Assembly: GCF_000745005.1 (NCBI RefSeq)
Contig: NZ_JQNB01000001.1
Location: 2,907,501 to 2,971,500, forward strand
Direction of reading: 5' to 3'
Length of the DNA stretch: 64,000 nucleotides
Origin: Luteibacter sp. 9135
Lineage (GTDB): Bacteria; Pseudomonadota; Gammaproteobacteria; Xanthomonadales; Rhodanobacteraceae
A model generated the notes under the pieces. The model saw only the letters and a list, made by a program, of their open reading frames with translations. It searched no databases and was not told the DNA's origin. The position numbers and the translations under genes were made by a program. Of this stretch, positions 33,154-41,496 are shown piece after piece. Within the stretch, counting starts at the first letter, position 1; each line of letters starts with the position of its first letter.

Positions 33154-33175
33154 TTTTCACCTAAAAGGGTGAAAA
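33154..33175. promoter_or_regulatory. palindromic operator of the LexA-like gene
   Basis: TTTTCACC (33154-33161) and GGTGAAAA (33168-33175) form a perfect 8-bp inverted repeat with a 6-bp spacer, just upstream of the LexA-like start. TTGACC at 33142 could be the -35 box. Autoregulation by the encoded repressor through this site is the simplest explanation. The half-sites differ from the canonical CTGT-N8-ACAG LexA box of gammaproteobacteria. Confidence 0.7.
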
Positions 33176-33184
33176 GTGTCCGCC

Positions 33185-33805
33185 ATGACGCTCCTTCTGA
33201 CCCATCGCCAGCACAACGTCCTCGACTTCATCCGAGCCCGCCTCCAGCGGGACGGGGAGGCCCCGACGCTGGAGGAAATCGGCCAAGCCTTGGGCATCGA
33301 GCACGTCAGCGCCGTGCTGAAACACGTCCGTTCGCTCCAAGCGAAAGGCCGCTTGGTCATTGAGCCCAATCGTCCCCGCGGCATCCGTCTGATCGCGGAA
33401 ACCGACCCCATGGCGGCGGACACGCTCGACCTGCCCCTGGTGGGCCGGATTGCCGCGGGCGAGCCGCTGTTCTCGTCCGAGCGGGTCGAGCGTTCGCTTC
33501 GGGTGTCCACCTGGCTGTTCAAGCTCAAACCGGACTACCTGGTCGAGGTGGTCGGTGACTCTATGCGGGATGAGGGCATCCTCCATGGCGATCTGGTCGG
33601 GGTCCACGCCACCCCGGTCGCCCGGCATGGCCAGATCGTCGCCGCCCGTATTGGAGACGACCGCTTCACCATCAAGCGCCTCCACCACCAGGGCGACGTG
33701 ATCCGCCTGCTGCCCAACAGCCCGGGCTACCACTCGATTGATCCCGATCCCACGGACGACTTTGCCATCGAAGGACTGTTTGCAGGCTTGGTCCGGAGAA
33801 GCTGA
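33185..33805 (+). CDS. lexA: LexA-family SOS repressor paralogue
   Basis: ATG 33185 is chosen by analogy with LexA starts (206 residues); an in-frame GTG at 33176 overlaps the operator. The N-terminal winged HTH (THRQHNVLDFIRARL, TLEEIGQALG, VLKHVRSLQAKG) and C-terminal S24 peptidase are both present: cleavage Ala-Gly in GRIAAGEP, catalytic Ser in VVGDSMRDEGI, and Lys in FTIKRL. The stop TGA and the ATG of the truncated imuA share bases (TGATG), the classic lexA-imuA-imuB-dnaE2 arrangement, so this is the mutagenesis-cassette LexA. Confidence 0.92.
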   Translation: MTLLLTHRQHNVLDFIRARLQRDGEAPTLEEIGQALGIEHVSAVLKHVRSLQAKGRLVIEPNRPRGIRLIAETDPMAADTLDLPLVGRIAAGEPLFSSERVERSLRVSTWLFKLKPDYLVEVVGDSMRDEGILHGDLVGVHATPVARHGQIVAARIGDDRFTIKRLHHQGDVIRLLPNSPGYHSIDPDPTDDFAIEGLFAGLVRRS

Positions 33806-34029
33806 TGGGCGCCGTCGTCGCCTTATCGGACCTCGTCGAAGCCCGGCAGGTCTGGCGCGGTCGTGCCGCGCCCGTGCCCGCTGGCGACCAGCCGACGGGC
33901 TTGACCGCCCTGGATGCCGCGCTGCCCACCGCCGGCTGGCCGGACGCCGTTCCGTTTGAATGCTTCCCCTGGGTTTTCACAGGGCCCCGCCTGACGGTGG
34001 CTGGCAACATTCAAGGTCAATCCATTTGA
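33805..34029 (+). pseudogene. imuA: imuA, truncated 5' fragment
   Basis: The start matches ImuA (SulA-like factor of the ImuA-ImuB-DnaE2 translesion module): MGAVVALSDLVEARQVWRG and GDQPTGLTALDAALPTAGWPD. After about residue 50 the ImuA pattern stops and unrelated sequence runs to a TGA at 34029. No imuB or dnaE2 follows in this window; instead a pair of unrelated genes begins at 34085. Insertion of that block probably removed the rest of the cassette. Confidence 0.75.
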
Positions 34030-34084
34030 CAGTCGCAATATTTAGGTGATCAAATCCGTTTCGACGCAACTTCGACCGCCGGCA

Positions 34085-34723
34085 ATGTCCTCAGAAACGA
34101 TTGCAAACCTGATTGTCGAATCTCTCTCCAGAGATTTCATCCTTACGGTGGATGAACTGCTAGAAGCAGGTGCAGTCCGTGCCTATCAGAAGGCAAAAGA
34201 CGCGTCGGACGGACACCTTCCCCATGTTGTCGGGACGCTTCGACATTTCTTCATGAACGAAGCATTTCACGCGGCACTCGATGGTAACGGTGGCGCACCA
34301 ACTCAGGTTCGAGGCAACCGCCTCGTTGTCGGTCGTATCGGAGCGATTCAGTTGGCTCGCTTCAACACCCACCGAGGGCCTTGGAACAACGCTCGCCGGA
34401 GCAAGCAACGCCTCGTGCTGGCGGAAGCTAACAAGGCCATTGAGCCGTTGGTGACCGAGGACCTCCTTGATCCCCAGCCATATGTGGAGCCGGCGACCTT
34501 TACAGTTTTCTTCGCCGCTGTCTTCAGCCCAAATGTCCGGGACGGGGAGCGCCCAATCTCCACCGAGATCGCGGTGCCCGACAAGGATATGACGGGCTGG
34601 CTTTTCCGAGAGCCCATTGAGCTCTTCTTGCGTCGGTATTCCAAGAAGAGTGTCCAGGAAGACAAGGCCCGTCCGAAACTCAAGATCATCAAAGAGAATG
34701 AGGCCACCCCACCAGGGTCGTGA
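34085..34723 (+). CDS. hypothetical partner of HTH-ImmA/IrrE protein
   Basis: The 212-residue product starts at ATG 34085 (MSSETIANLIVESLSRDFIL); GTG 34046 is an alternative. It is soluble with mixed helices and strands and no motif I recognise (region RGNRLVVGRIGAIQLARFN; later TFTVFFAAVFSPNVR). Its stop overlaps or touches the following gene (GTGACTATG junction). Small proteins paired with HTH-ImmA/IrrE genes often act as toxins or sensors in phage or TA settings; that role is inferred. Confidence 0.55.
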   Translation: MSSETIANLIVESLSRDFILTVDELLEAGAVRAYQKAKDASDGHLPHVVGTLRHFFMNEAFHAALDGNGGAPTQVRGNRLVVGRIGAIQLARFNTHRGPWNNARRSKQRLVLAEANKAIEPLVTEDLLDPQPYVEPATFTVFFAAVFSPNVRDGERPISTEIAVPDKDMTGWLFREPIELFLRRYSKKSVQEDKARPKLKIIKENEATPPGS

Positions 34724-34725
34724 CT

Positions 34726-35934
34726 ATGTCCAAACGAATCAGTTTCCAGACGGACCGCCTTCTCGAAGTGCTCGCGGTCCGTCGTCTTTCTCAGGTTACG
34801 CTGGCCGCCATGGTCGGTGTGTCGCCCTCAACCATCAGCAAGTGGCGTTCGGGTGCACAGGCGCCGGAGCCTGATAAGTTGGAGCGCCTGGCCTCCGTGG
34901 TCAACGTTGCTCCCGAATGGTTTACCCGGCCCGTTCTGGATGAAACCAGTGCGCCGCTGTTCCGTAGCAACGCCTCGGCCCATCAAGCGGCGCGCGACAT
35001 GCTCCAGGCGCGGATGGCTTGGGGACAAGACATTGCTGTGACGCTCCAGGAATACGTCGATTACCCGGCGCTGTCCTTCCCCATCCCCTCGTTCACGGAC
35101 CCTGATCAGATCGGGTCTGCGGATATCGAGGCGGCCGCTCAGGAATGCCGTGAGTTGTGGGGCCTGGGCACGGGCCCGGTTCAGGATGTCGTTTTGGCGT
35201 TGGAGAATGCTGGCGCCATCGTCATCCGCGAGGAGACGGGAGTAAGCCAGATCGAAGGGTTGTCCGCGTGGAGTTCCGTGCTGGGTCGGCCGCTGGTCCA
35301 TCTCGCGTCCGACAAGGCCAATGGGTTCCGTAGCCGGTTCGATGCGGCCCACGAGCTAGGCCACTTGGTCCTTCACCGGTCTATCCCTAAGGCGACCGAT
35401 CGGGTGCGTTACAACGAGATGGAGCGACAGGCGCACCGGTTTGCCGGCGCGTTTTTGTTGCCGGCTGATAGCTTTTCTGCGGAAGTCCGGCTTCCAGTGA
35501 CTTTGGACAGCCTTTTGCTGCTCAAGCAGCGATGGGGCGTCTCGGTGGGCGCCATTGTCATGCGCCTAGAAGCCCTCAGGCTGATTTCGGAAGCGGATAA
35601 GGTCGCCCTGTTTAAACGCCGATCGGCCCGCTGGGGCGTTAAATCCGAACCAGGCGATGCCGGGTGGGCACCCGAGCAGCCCCGCTTGCTGCGCCGAACC
35701 ATCGAACTGCTTCTGTCCGAAGGCGTGATGACCACCGAGGGCGTGGCCCGACATTTTGGCTTGTCGGAGCAGGATGTGGAGATGTTGACCGGGTTGCCCG
35801 AAAGCTACCTGAGAGGACCGGCTGATGTTCTGCAGATGCCGGTGCGCCGAATCGGGCCGACTGTTGCGGAGGCCCCGACACGAGAGAGCGTCGTGCTAGC
35901 GTTTGATCCCCACCGGCGCCGGGGAGGGGTCTGA
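34726..35934 (+). CDS. XRE HTH plus ImmA/IrrE metallopeptidase
   Basis: ATG 34726 has AGGG 8 nt upstream (GTG 34720 would overlap the previous stop). The 402-residue protein has an N-terminal XRE HTH (MSKRISFQTDRLLEVL, LSQVTLAAMVGVSPSTISKWRSG), then a zinc-peptidase domain with HELGH in AAHELGHLVLH and Glu in MERQAHRFAGAFLLP. ImmA/IrrE proteins cleave repressors or antitoxins in response to stress. The long C-terminal region after residue 310 has a further HTH-like segment (VARHFGLSEQDVEML). The pair sits inside the former imu cassette. Confidence 0.88.
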   Translation: MSKRISFQTDRLLEVLAVRRLSQVTLAAMVGVSPSTISKWRSGAQAPEPDKLERLASVVNVAPEWFTRPVLDETSAPLFRSNASAHQAARDMLQARMAWGQDIAVTLQEYVDYPALSFPIPSFTDPDQIGSADIEAAAQECRELWGLGTGPVQDVVLALENAGAIVIREETGVSQIEGLSAWSSVLGRPLVHLASDKANGFRSRFDAAHELGHLVLHRSIPKATDRVRYNEMERQAHRFAGAFLLPADSFSAEVRLPVTLDSLLLLKQRWGVSVGAIVMRLEALRLISEADKVALFKRRSARWGVKSEPGDAGWAPEQPRLLRRTIELLLSEGVMTTEGVARHFGLSEQDVEMLTGLPESYLRGPADVLQMPVRRIGPTVAEAPTRESVVLAFDPHRRRGGV

Positions 35935-36050
35935 CCGGGGCTGTGCATTGGTGGGGCTCTTCAACCACGACAGCAGCACGGGTCATCACCACGCAACAGC
36001 TCAGCTGTTGTCCCGATGATGACCTCTAAAGAATCGAAGTGCTGGATCCC

Positions 36051-36707
36051 TCAAGCGTGCTTACGTCCCACACCTGGAAGACTTGGGCGCTCGGTTAGAT
36101 CGGCAAGGCGCTGCTGTGCTCTGGTCGTTCGGTCCAGCAAGTCAACGAACTCTGCGAGTGCCTCCCAGGCGCACTGGGACCGAGTTTGTGCCAGCCGGTT
36201 CTTGGCGGTTACTGCCGCTTCCGGGTTGTAGTCGATCAAGAACGCCGGCGCCAAGTTGGCCACATCCCAGCACCAGCTCTGCTCTTGCTCCTGGCCAATA
36301 TCGATGACCCATCCATCCGTCGCCAGGAACGACAAGGCGCTACGCCGGGGGCGGCCACCCCGCCGTGGGGCCACCTTCGCTGCGGCGTCGCGCTTGGCAA
36401 GGGCTGTTAGACGAATGGATTCTGGAATCGGCTCGGTGGTGCCGAGAAAGCCATCGGCGAGACCGGCTGCCAAAGCAGGGAGGGGGAAGAGCCAGGTGGC
36501 AGCTGGGCTTTTGCGAAGCCCGGGGATGAGTCGGCCACTTTTGGCGTAAACGCGGGCCATCTCTGTGCTAGTAGGCACTCCGACGTGCTCGGTCAGAAAC
36601 CGGGCGGCATCGTGCAGGTTGATCGTCAGCCGGCCGGGAAACGTCTGGTCCAAGAGGGCCAGAAACCGGCGATAGGTTTCATCACGTGCCGACTGGTGCG
36701 CATCCAT
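36051..36707 (-). CDS. hypothetical protein with HTH-like N terminus
   Basis: The 218-residue product starts at ATG 36707 (GAGGGG upstream). The first half (NLHDAARFLTEHVGVPTSTEMARVYAKSGRLIPGLRKS) resembles DNA-binding segments of phage-type regulators such as excisionase or PrtN-like proteins. The second half is mixed with basic patches (RRGGRPRRSALSFL) and a helical tail. Function is unknown; it may be a regulator of the element. Confidence 0.5.
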   Translation of the reverse strand: MDAHQSARDETYRRFLALLDQTFPGRLTINLHDAARFLTEHVGVPTSTEMARVYAKSGRLIPGLRKSPAATWLFPLPALAAGLADGFLGTTEPIPESIRLTALAKRDAAAKVAPRRGGRPRRSALSFLATDGWVIDIGQEQEQSWCWDVANLAPAFLIDYNPEAAVTAKNRLAQTRSQCAWEALAEFVDLLDRTTRAQQRLADLTERPSLPGVGRKHA

Positions 36708-36817
36708 ACAGACCCCTCACCCTGACAAAAATGTGGGAGACACTTCGGGGGCAGTGTAGCGCTGATTTGGTTCCGATTGCCCCCAGATCGGCTGAGGTCG
36801 GCTCATTCCACGGACAC

Positions 36818-36851
36818 AAAAAAGCCCCGAAAACCAAGAGTTTCGAGGCTT
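36818..36851 (-). terminator. rho-independent terminator following tRNA-like gene
   Basis: Reading the minus strand, AAGCCTCGAAA and TTTCGGGGCTT form an 11-bp stem (one U-G pair) with an 8-nt loop, followed by TTTT. It lies just after the tRNA-like sequence, as is usual for tRNA genes. Confidence 0.7.
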
Positions 36852-36855
36852 ATTA

Positions 36856-36932
36856 GGAGTGGCATGCTGCAGGAGAGGATGATCGATGATCACCTTGCGA
36901 ACGCGACGCTCTCCCGGCTGAGCTACCGCCCC
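36856..36932 (-). pseudogene. degenerate tRNA-Ala(CGC)-like gene
   Basis: Reading the minus strand from 36932, the 5' part is canonical: acceptor GGGGCGG, TA, D-arm GCTC-AGCCGGGA-GAGC, and an anticodon stem and loop TCGCG-TTCGCAA (anticodon CGC, Ala). The 3' side of the anticodon stem is GGTGA, only partly complementary, and no normal T-arm follows. CCACTCC at 36856-36862 could pair with the acceptor with one mismatch, giving 77 nt in total. A terminator follows. It looks like a tRNA damaged or part-replaced at the island border. Confidence 0.65.
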
Positions 36933-37019
36933 ACGTACCGAGGATCATATCAGCGAATCTGGTGAGTGCCAACATTGTCACTTCGAGGCGTCTCAAAGCT
37001 TACCGCGTGGGCTTTCGCT

Positions 37020-37685
37020 TCACTTCGCACTAGGTGCCTGGCATATCAGCCTCGCCTTTAGCGACGCCGGCCATGCCGCGCTCAGGCCTGGATGGGACAG
37101 CAGCCTGCCGATGCGCGCGCGCTCACCCGTCTGGCAAACGTCATATCCGTGATCAAGCAGCCATGTCGCGGTCTTCGGCTGGCCGCCGACGAGTGCGGCT
37201 TCCAACGCCCCTCGCGGAACGTTGTCGACGTGATCGGGAGTGGAACCGGCTGCAATGTTCGCTCCCTTGGTCAGGAGTGCGGCCATAGCCTCGGTTTGCC
37301 CGCATTGAGCCGCCAATACGATGGGCGGCGAAGCAGTCAGTGGCGAGGTTGCGTCAGGATCTACCCGGGCCGAGAGCAGGGCGGATAGCGCGTGGGAGTT
37401 GCCGATCCAGGCAGCGCCCGCTAATGCCTGCTTGAGCGCGTCGGTCGATGTCTCATCAGTCCGGCCAACGAGTTCGCCCAAGGCTGAGTCAAATGCGGCG
37501 TCATCTCTCGAGAGGACTGCCGAGCGAAGCCTCGCCGCACTGTCTCCATGGGATGCCTGTGATATCGCATCCTGCGCGGCAGCCTGTTGCATCGATAGGC
37601 AGTCCGGTGTGGATGCGTGTGCCGCGCTTGCTGCGGCAGCGATAAGTAAGGCAAAAGCCAATCGTGCCTCGCAGGACCTATTCAT
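37020..37685 (-). CDS. secreted ankyrin-like protein
   Basis: The 221-residue product has a signal peptide (FALLIAAAASAAHAS) and then helical pairs that resemble ankyrin repeats, notably PPIVLAAQCGQTEAMAALLTKG and GALEAALVGGQPKTATWLLDHGYDV. Four Cys are present. Secreted ankyrin proteins often act as chaperones or immunity proteins in the periplasm; no partner is adjacent. It lies at the border of the island. Confidence 0.65.
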   Translation of the reverse strand: MNRSCEARLAFALLIAAAASAAHASTPDCLSMQQAAAQDAISQASHGDSAARLRSAVLSRDDAAFDSALGELVGRTDETSTDALKQALAGAAWIGNSHALSALLSARVDPDATSPLTASPPIVLAAQCGQTEAMAALLTKGANIAAGSTPDHVDNVPRGALEAALVGGQPKTATWLLDHGYDVCQTGERARIGRLLSHPGLSAAWPASLKARLICQAPSAK

Positions 37686-37862
37686 ACGTACTCCTTACGG
37701 TTTTCTGCTTGACCCGGTAAATGACACCGTCCGGTCCCTAATGCACCATCCGGTTAAACCAGATTCGTGACGAGCAATGGATGACACCTGTCAGATGCTA
37801 GCGCCGCACGTGCTGGGGACAATGCATCCGCAGCCAGATAACTGACTAACGGAGCAAGCGTA

Positions 37863-38054
37863 ATGAATTCGATCCTCGGCGTAGCGGCACTCGCAATGGT
37901 CTTCGGTGGGTTCCTGATCTGGGAATGCGCCAGCTGGGTCGGTGCACGCGCGGAACTCGTAAAACAGCAGGCCCGCAAGTTGAGACTGGAAAACGATCAG
38001 CTTGAAGCGATGCGGGGCGCGCAGACGTATTCAAGGACGCAAGCACGGTTCTGA
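37863..38054 (+). CDS. small membrane protein with coiled coil
   Basis: The 63-residue protein follows GGAG. An N-terminal membrane helix (ILGVAALAMVFGGFLIWECA) is followed by a basic helical segment (ELVKQQARKLRLENDQLEAM) likely to form a short coiled coil. It stands alone, between the island and rnd. Function is unknown. Confidence 0.6.
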   Translation: MNSILGVAALAMVFGGFLIWECASWVGARAELVKQQARKLRLENDQLEAMRGAQTYSRTQARF

Positions 38055-38200
38055 TCGGTGCGCATGGTGCGTCCTGCACAGCCCCACGGTCCCGAACATG
38101 CCTGACCGTCCCAAAAGGGCGGTTTTCATCAGGCGAACGCGGTGCAGCCACTAAGGCGAACGACTACGACCAACGAACCGTTCGATGCCTGGTTGGATGC

Positions 38201-39328
38201 CTAGCCGCGATCCGGCAACAGCGCGCAGAGACGATCGTGCAACACCTCGCGGCGCCAGCCCTCCAGGGCCTCGGGCCACACGCCACCGCTCATCACCAGC
38301 TCTTCCATCGAGCGCCGCGCGCAGAGCAGGCCCGGTGGGACATCCAGCTGGGTGGCGAGGGTGTCGATGGCGCTGCGCATCTCGTTGATCGCGCGTTTGG
38401 CGTCCCCGACCGGATGGCCGATGATGGCAACGGTGCTTTCCACCTCATCCGCCGTGACCGGCTGGCGCACCAGGTCGAACAGCTCCTGACGCTGTGCCGA
38501 GCGCAGGGCCCGGGTGCCGCGTACGCGCTCGTCCAGCTCGGCGGGGGTTTGCGGTATCGAGGCGACCAGGTCGAGGGCGTGGTTGTCTTCCAGCAGCCAG
38601 GAGCGGGGTTTGTCCAGCGTACGTGCCGAGGCCTCCCGCCAGCGTAGGATACGGCGCAGCAAGGCCTGCTGTTCTGGCGCCCATTCGCTGGCCGCCTTGA
38701 AGCCACGCTGGGGCTGGGCATCGCCCTGGCGCTGGCTGGCGCGACGCTTCATCCGTGCGCAGTCTTCCGCGTGCCAGTGGGCCCGGCCACGTTCGGCCAG
38801 GCGTTCGGAGAGGATCGCGTGGACCGGGTGCAGATGGACGACGTCGAGCGTCGCGTAAAGCTTCTGCGACTCGGTGAGCGGACGCTGCAGCCAGTCGCTG
38901 CGCGTTTCGCCCTTGTCCAGTTCTTCGCCGACCAGTTCCGCCACCAGGGCGCGGTAGCTGATGCCCAGGCCCATGCCGACGAAGGCGGCAGCGATCTGCG
39001 TGTCGAACAGGATGTGCGGGCCGTCCGGAAGGAAAGGGGCCATCGCTTCCAGGTCTTCCCCGGCGCTGTGCATCACCGTGACGACCGGCTGCGCCGCGAA
39101 GACCGGCGCCAGGGCGTCGTCCAGCGGCACCGCCAGGGGGTCGATAAGGGCGTAGCGGCCTTCGTGCGCAAGCTGGAGCAGGGCCAGCTGGGGGTAGAAG
39201 GTGTTGCGACGCATGAACTCTGTATCGAGCCCCACGACTGCCGAGGGGGCGATGGGGGCGAGCCACGCATCGAGCCCCTCGCGATGGTCGATCCAGGGGG
39301 CGGGGTGAGCGAGGTCGCTCGTTGTCAT
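38201..39328 (-). CDS. rnd: ribonuclease D
   Basis: The 375-residue protein has the DEDD exonuclease core: GLDTEFMRR with Asp35 and Glu37, then HSAGEDLEA and YATLDVVHLHPVH, plus the C-terminal HRDC domain (RRILRWREASARTLDKPRSWLLEDN). RNase D trims the 3' end of tRNA precursors. The gene stands alone and diverges from the gene at 39441. Its stop is 4 bp before an unrelated 3' region. It marks the start of the core chromosome. Confidence 0.96.
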   Translation of the reverse strand: MTTSDLAHPAPWIDHREGLDAWLAPIAPSAVVGLDTEFMRRNTFYPQLALLQLAHEGRYALIDPLAVPLDDALAPVFAAQPVVTVMHSAGEDLEAMAPFLPDGPHILFDTQIAAAFVGMGLGISYRALVAELVGEELDKGETRSDWLQRPLTESQKLYATLDVVHLHPVHAILSERLAERGRAHWHAEDCARMKRRASQRQGDAQPQRGFKAASEWAPEQQALLRRILRWREASARTLDKPRSWLLEDNHALDLVASIPQTPAELDERVRGTRALRSAQRQELFDLVRQPVTADEVESTVAIIGHPVGDAKRAINEMRSAIDTLATQLDVPPGLLCARRSMEELVMSGGVWPEALEGWRREVLHDRLCALLPDRG

Positions 39329-39440
39329 GCAAGATCCTTGGGGTCGGTCAGGAGTCGCGGCGACGTATCGTGTTGCCCTGCCGGGCGCGATTCCCTATGG
39401 TTGCAGCGCACGATAGCAGGCTCGCACGGAACCGCCCACC

Positions 39441-41396
39441 ATGCCCAACACCGAGACCGTTCGACGACAGCGCGCCATGGGCGGCGCGTTGGGCGTGGCC
39501 TTGCTCGGTTTTGCGCTGTTCTACCATTTCTTCCCGCAGGTGCTGCACGTCCAGACCACGCAGAACACGCCGCGTTCGCCCATGCGGGGCCAGCCGACCA
39601 CGATGGGTTTCGACCAGCGTCCGCAAGCGGCGGCTGGGGCGGTGGTCTCGGAACTCGATGCCGGGCCGCCGATCATGTTGGCGCCGACGGCGGTGATCGC
39701 GGCGCGGCGGCGTGAAAAATCCCCGGAACGGGTGTTGCCGGCGCAGAAGAGCCCGGATACGCCCGAATTGACGGCCTTGCTCGATCGCGGCGACAAGGCC
39801 CTGGCGGTCGATCGCCTGGTGGGGGGCAAGGACAGCGCGGCCGCGCTCTTCGGCGCCGTGCTCAAGGAGAAGGCGGACAGCCAGCGTGCCCTGGCCGGCA
39901 TGGACGAGGTTCGCGCGCGCATGGCCGCCGAGATCGAGCAGGATATCGCGCTGGGCGACGCCGATGCGGCGCGCGAATCGCTGGCGGCGCTGAAGGCGTT
40001 GCCCGCAAGCGCCGCGGATGTCGCGCCGCTGCAACAGAAACTGGGCGTGCTGGAAAAGGTGCGGCCGCTGCTGGGCAAGGCGGCGACGCAGTTGCAGGAA
40101 GGCAAGGCCGACCTGCCGCACGGCGACAGCGCGCTGGATACCTATCGCCAGGTGCTGCAGATGGACGAGGGCAATGCGGTGGCGGAGCAGGGCATCACGC
40201 AGGTGCAGCGCACGGTGCTGGACAAGGCGCTGGCGGCGGTGGCCCAGAACGACTTCGCGGCAGCGGACACGGCCCTGGCCGCCGCCGCGGTCATCCAGCC
40301 GGAATCGCAGGCGCTGCAGGATACGCGTGGTCGTATCGAGGGCATGCGCCGGCAGAGTGCCACGGCGATGCTGGCCCAGGCCCGCTCCGCCCTGGATGCC
40401 GGCAATCTCGAGCTTGCCCGGCAGCTTGCCGACAAGGCGCAGCAGACCAGCGCCGACCTCGCCGGCCTGGACGACTTCAACGAGCGGCTGACCAACGCCC
40501 GCCTGTACGCCAGTTACAAACCCGGGCAGGTCTTTGCCGATCGCTTCGTCGACTCCACCGGACAGGCGCCGGCGATGGTGGTAGTCCCCACGGGGCGCTT
40601 CCTGATGGGCTCCCCCGACGGCGAGCGCGGCCACGACGCCAACGAGGCACCCGTGCACGAGGTGCAGGTGGACAAGGGCTTCGCCATGGCGCGCAGCGCG
40701 GTCACCATCGGGCAGTTCCGTGACTTCGTCCGCGCCACGGGCTATGTGCCGCAGTCGGTGTCGATGCAGGGCGGCAGTGTCTACGACGAGCAGAGCGGCG
40801 GCCTGCGCGACGACTCCAACGCCAACTGGCAGGACGACTACGCCGGCAAGCCCGGCCAGGACCGACTGCCGGTCATCAACGTGTCCTGGAACGACGCCAA
40901 GGCCTACGCCGACTGGCTCTCGCAACGCACCGGCAAGAAATACCGCCTGGCTAGCGAAGCCGAATTCGAATACGGCCTGCGTGCCGGCACCACCACGCGC
41001 TACTGGTGGGGCGACGGCTCGCCCGGCTCGCGCGTGGAGAACCTGACCGGCGGCAACGACCGTTCGGGCTCGGGCCGCCGCTGGAGCAATGCGTTCAACG
41101 GTTACAAGGACGGTTTCTGGGGCCCGGCCCCGGTCATGAGTTTCACACCGAACGCCTTCGGTCTTTACGACATGGGCGGCAACGTGTCCGAGTGGGTGGC
41201 CGATTGCTGGCACGACAACTACATCCGGGCACCGCGTTCCGCGGAGGCCTGGGTCAACCCGGGCTGCGGGCGGCGGGTGATCCGCGGTGGTTCGTGGGGC
41301 AGCGCGCCGGACATGGTGCGATCGGCTTACCGCCAGGGGGCGACCTCCGACCTGCGCAGCGCGCGTGTGGGTTTTCGCGTCGTTCGCGAGTTGTGA
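39441..41396 (+). CDS. membrane-anchored formylglycine-generating-enzyme-like (SUMF1) protein
   Basis: The 651-residue protein begins with a basic start and one membrane helix (ALGVALLGFALFYHFFP), then a long Ala-rich helical region (about 110-370) with TPR-like or coiled-coil character. From about residue 378 there is a SUMF1/FGE-sulfatase domain (VVVPTGRFLMGSPDG, MARSAVTIGQFRDFVRATGY, GLYDMGGNVSEWVADCW, RVIRGGSWGSAP). FGE-family proteins oxidise a Cys of sulfatases or act as non-enzymatic domains. Active-site Cys pairs of aerobic FGE are not clearly present here, so a binding role is as likely. Confidence 0.85.
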   Translation: MPNTETVRRQRAMGGALGVALLGFALFYHFFPQVLHVQTTQNTPRSPMRGQPTTMGFDQRPQAAAGAVVSELDAGPPIMLAPTAVIAARRREKSPERVLPAQKSPDTPELTALLDRGDKALAVDRLVGGKDSAAALFGAVLKEKADSQRALAGMDEVRARMAAEIEQDIALGDADAARESLAALKALPASAADVAPLQQKLGVLEKVRPLLGKAATQLQEGKADLPHGDSALDTYRQVLQMDEGNAVAEQGITQVQRTVLDKALAAVAQNDFAAADTALAAAAVIQPESQALQDTRGRIEGMRRQSATAMLAQARSALDAGNLELARQLADKAQQTSADLAGLDDFNERLTNARLYASYKPGQVFADRFVDSTGQAPAMVVVPTGRFLMGSPDGERGHDANEAPVHEVQVDKGFAMARSAVTIGQFRDFVRATGYVPQSVSMQGGSVYDEQSGGLRDDSNANWQDDYAGKPGQDRLPVINVSWNDAKAYADWLSQRTGKKYRLASEAEFEYGLRAGTTTRYWWGDGSPGSRVENLTGGNDRSGSGRRWSNAFNGYKDGFWGPAPVMSFTPNAFGLYDMGGNVSEWVADCWHDNYIRAPRSAEAWVNPGCGRRVIRGGSWGSAPDMVRSAYRQGATSDLRSARVGFRVVREL

Positions 41397-41496
41397 AGCC
41401 ACTCCCTGCCGGATACGCCTAGCGGATCACTTGACGCTGACGAGCCTCGCGAAACAATCTCCGGAAAAGCCGCGCACGGCATCAGGGGAAATCATC

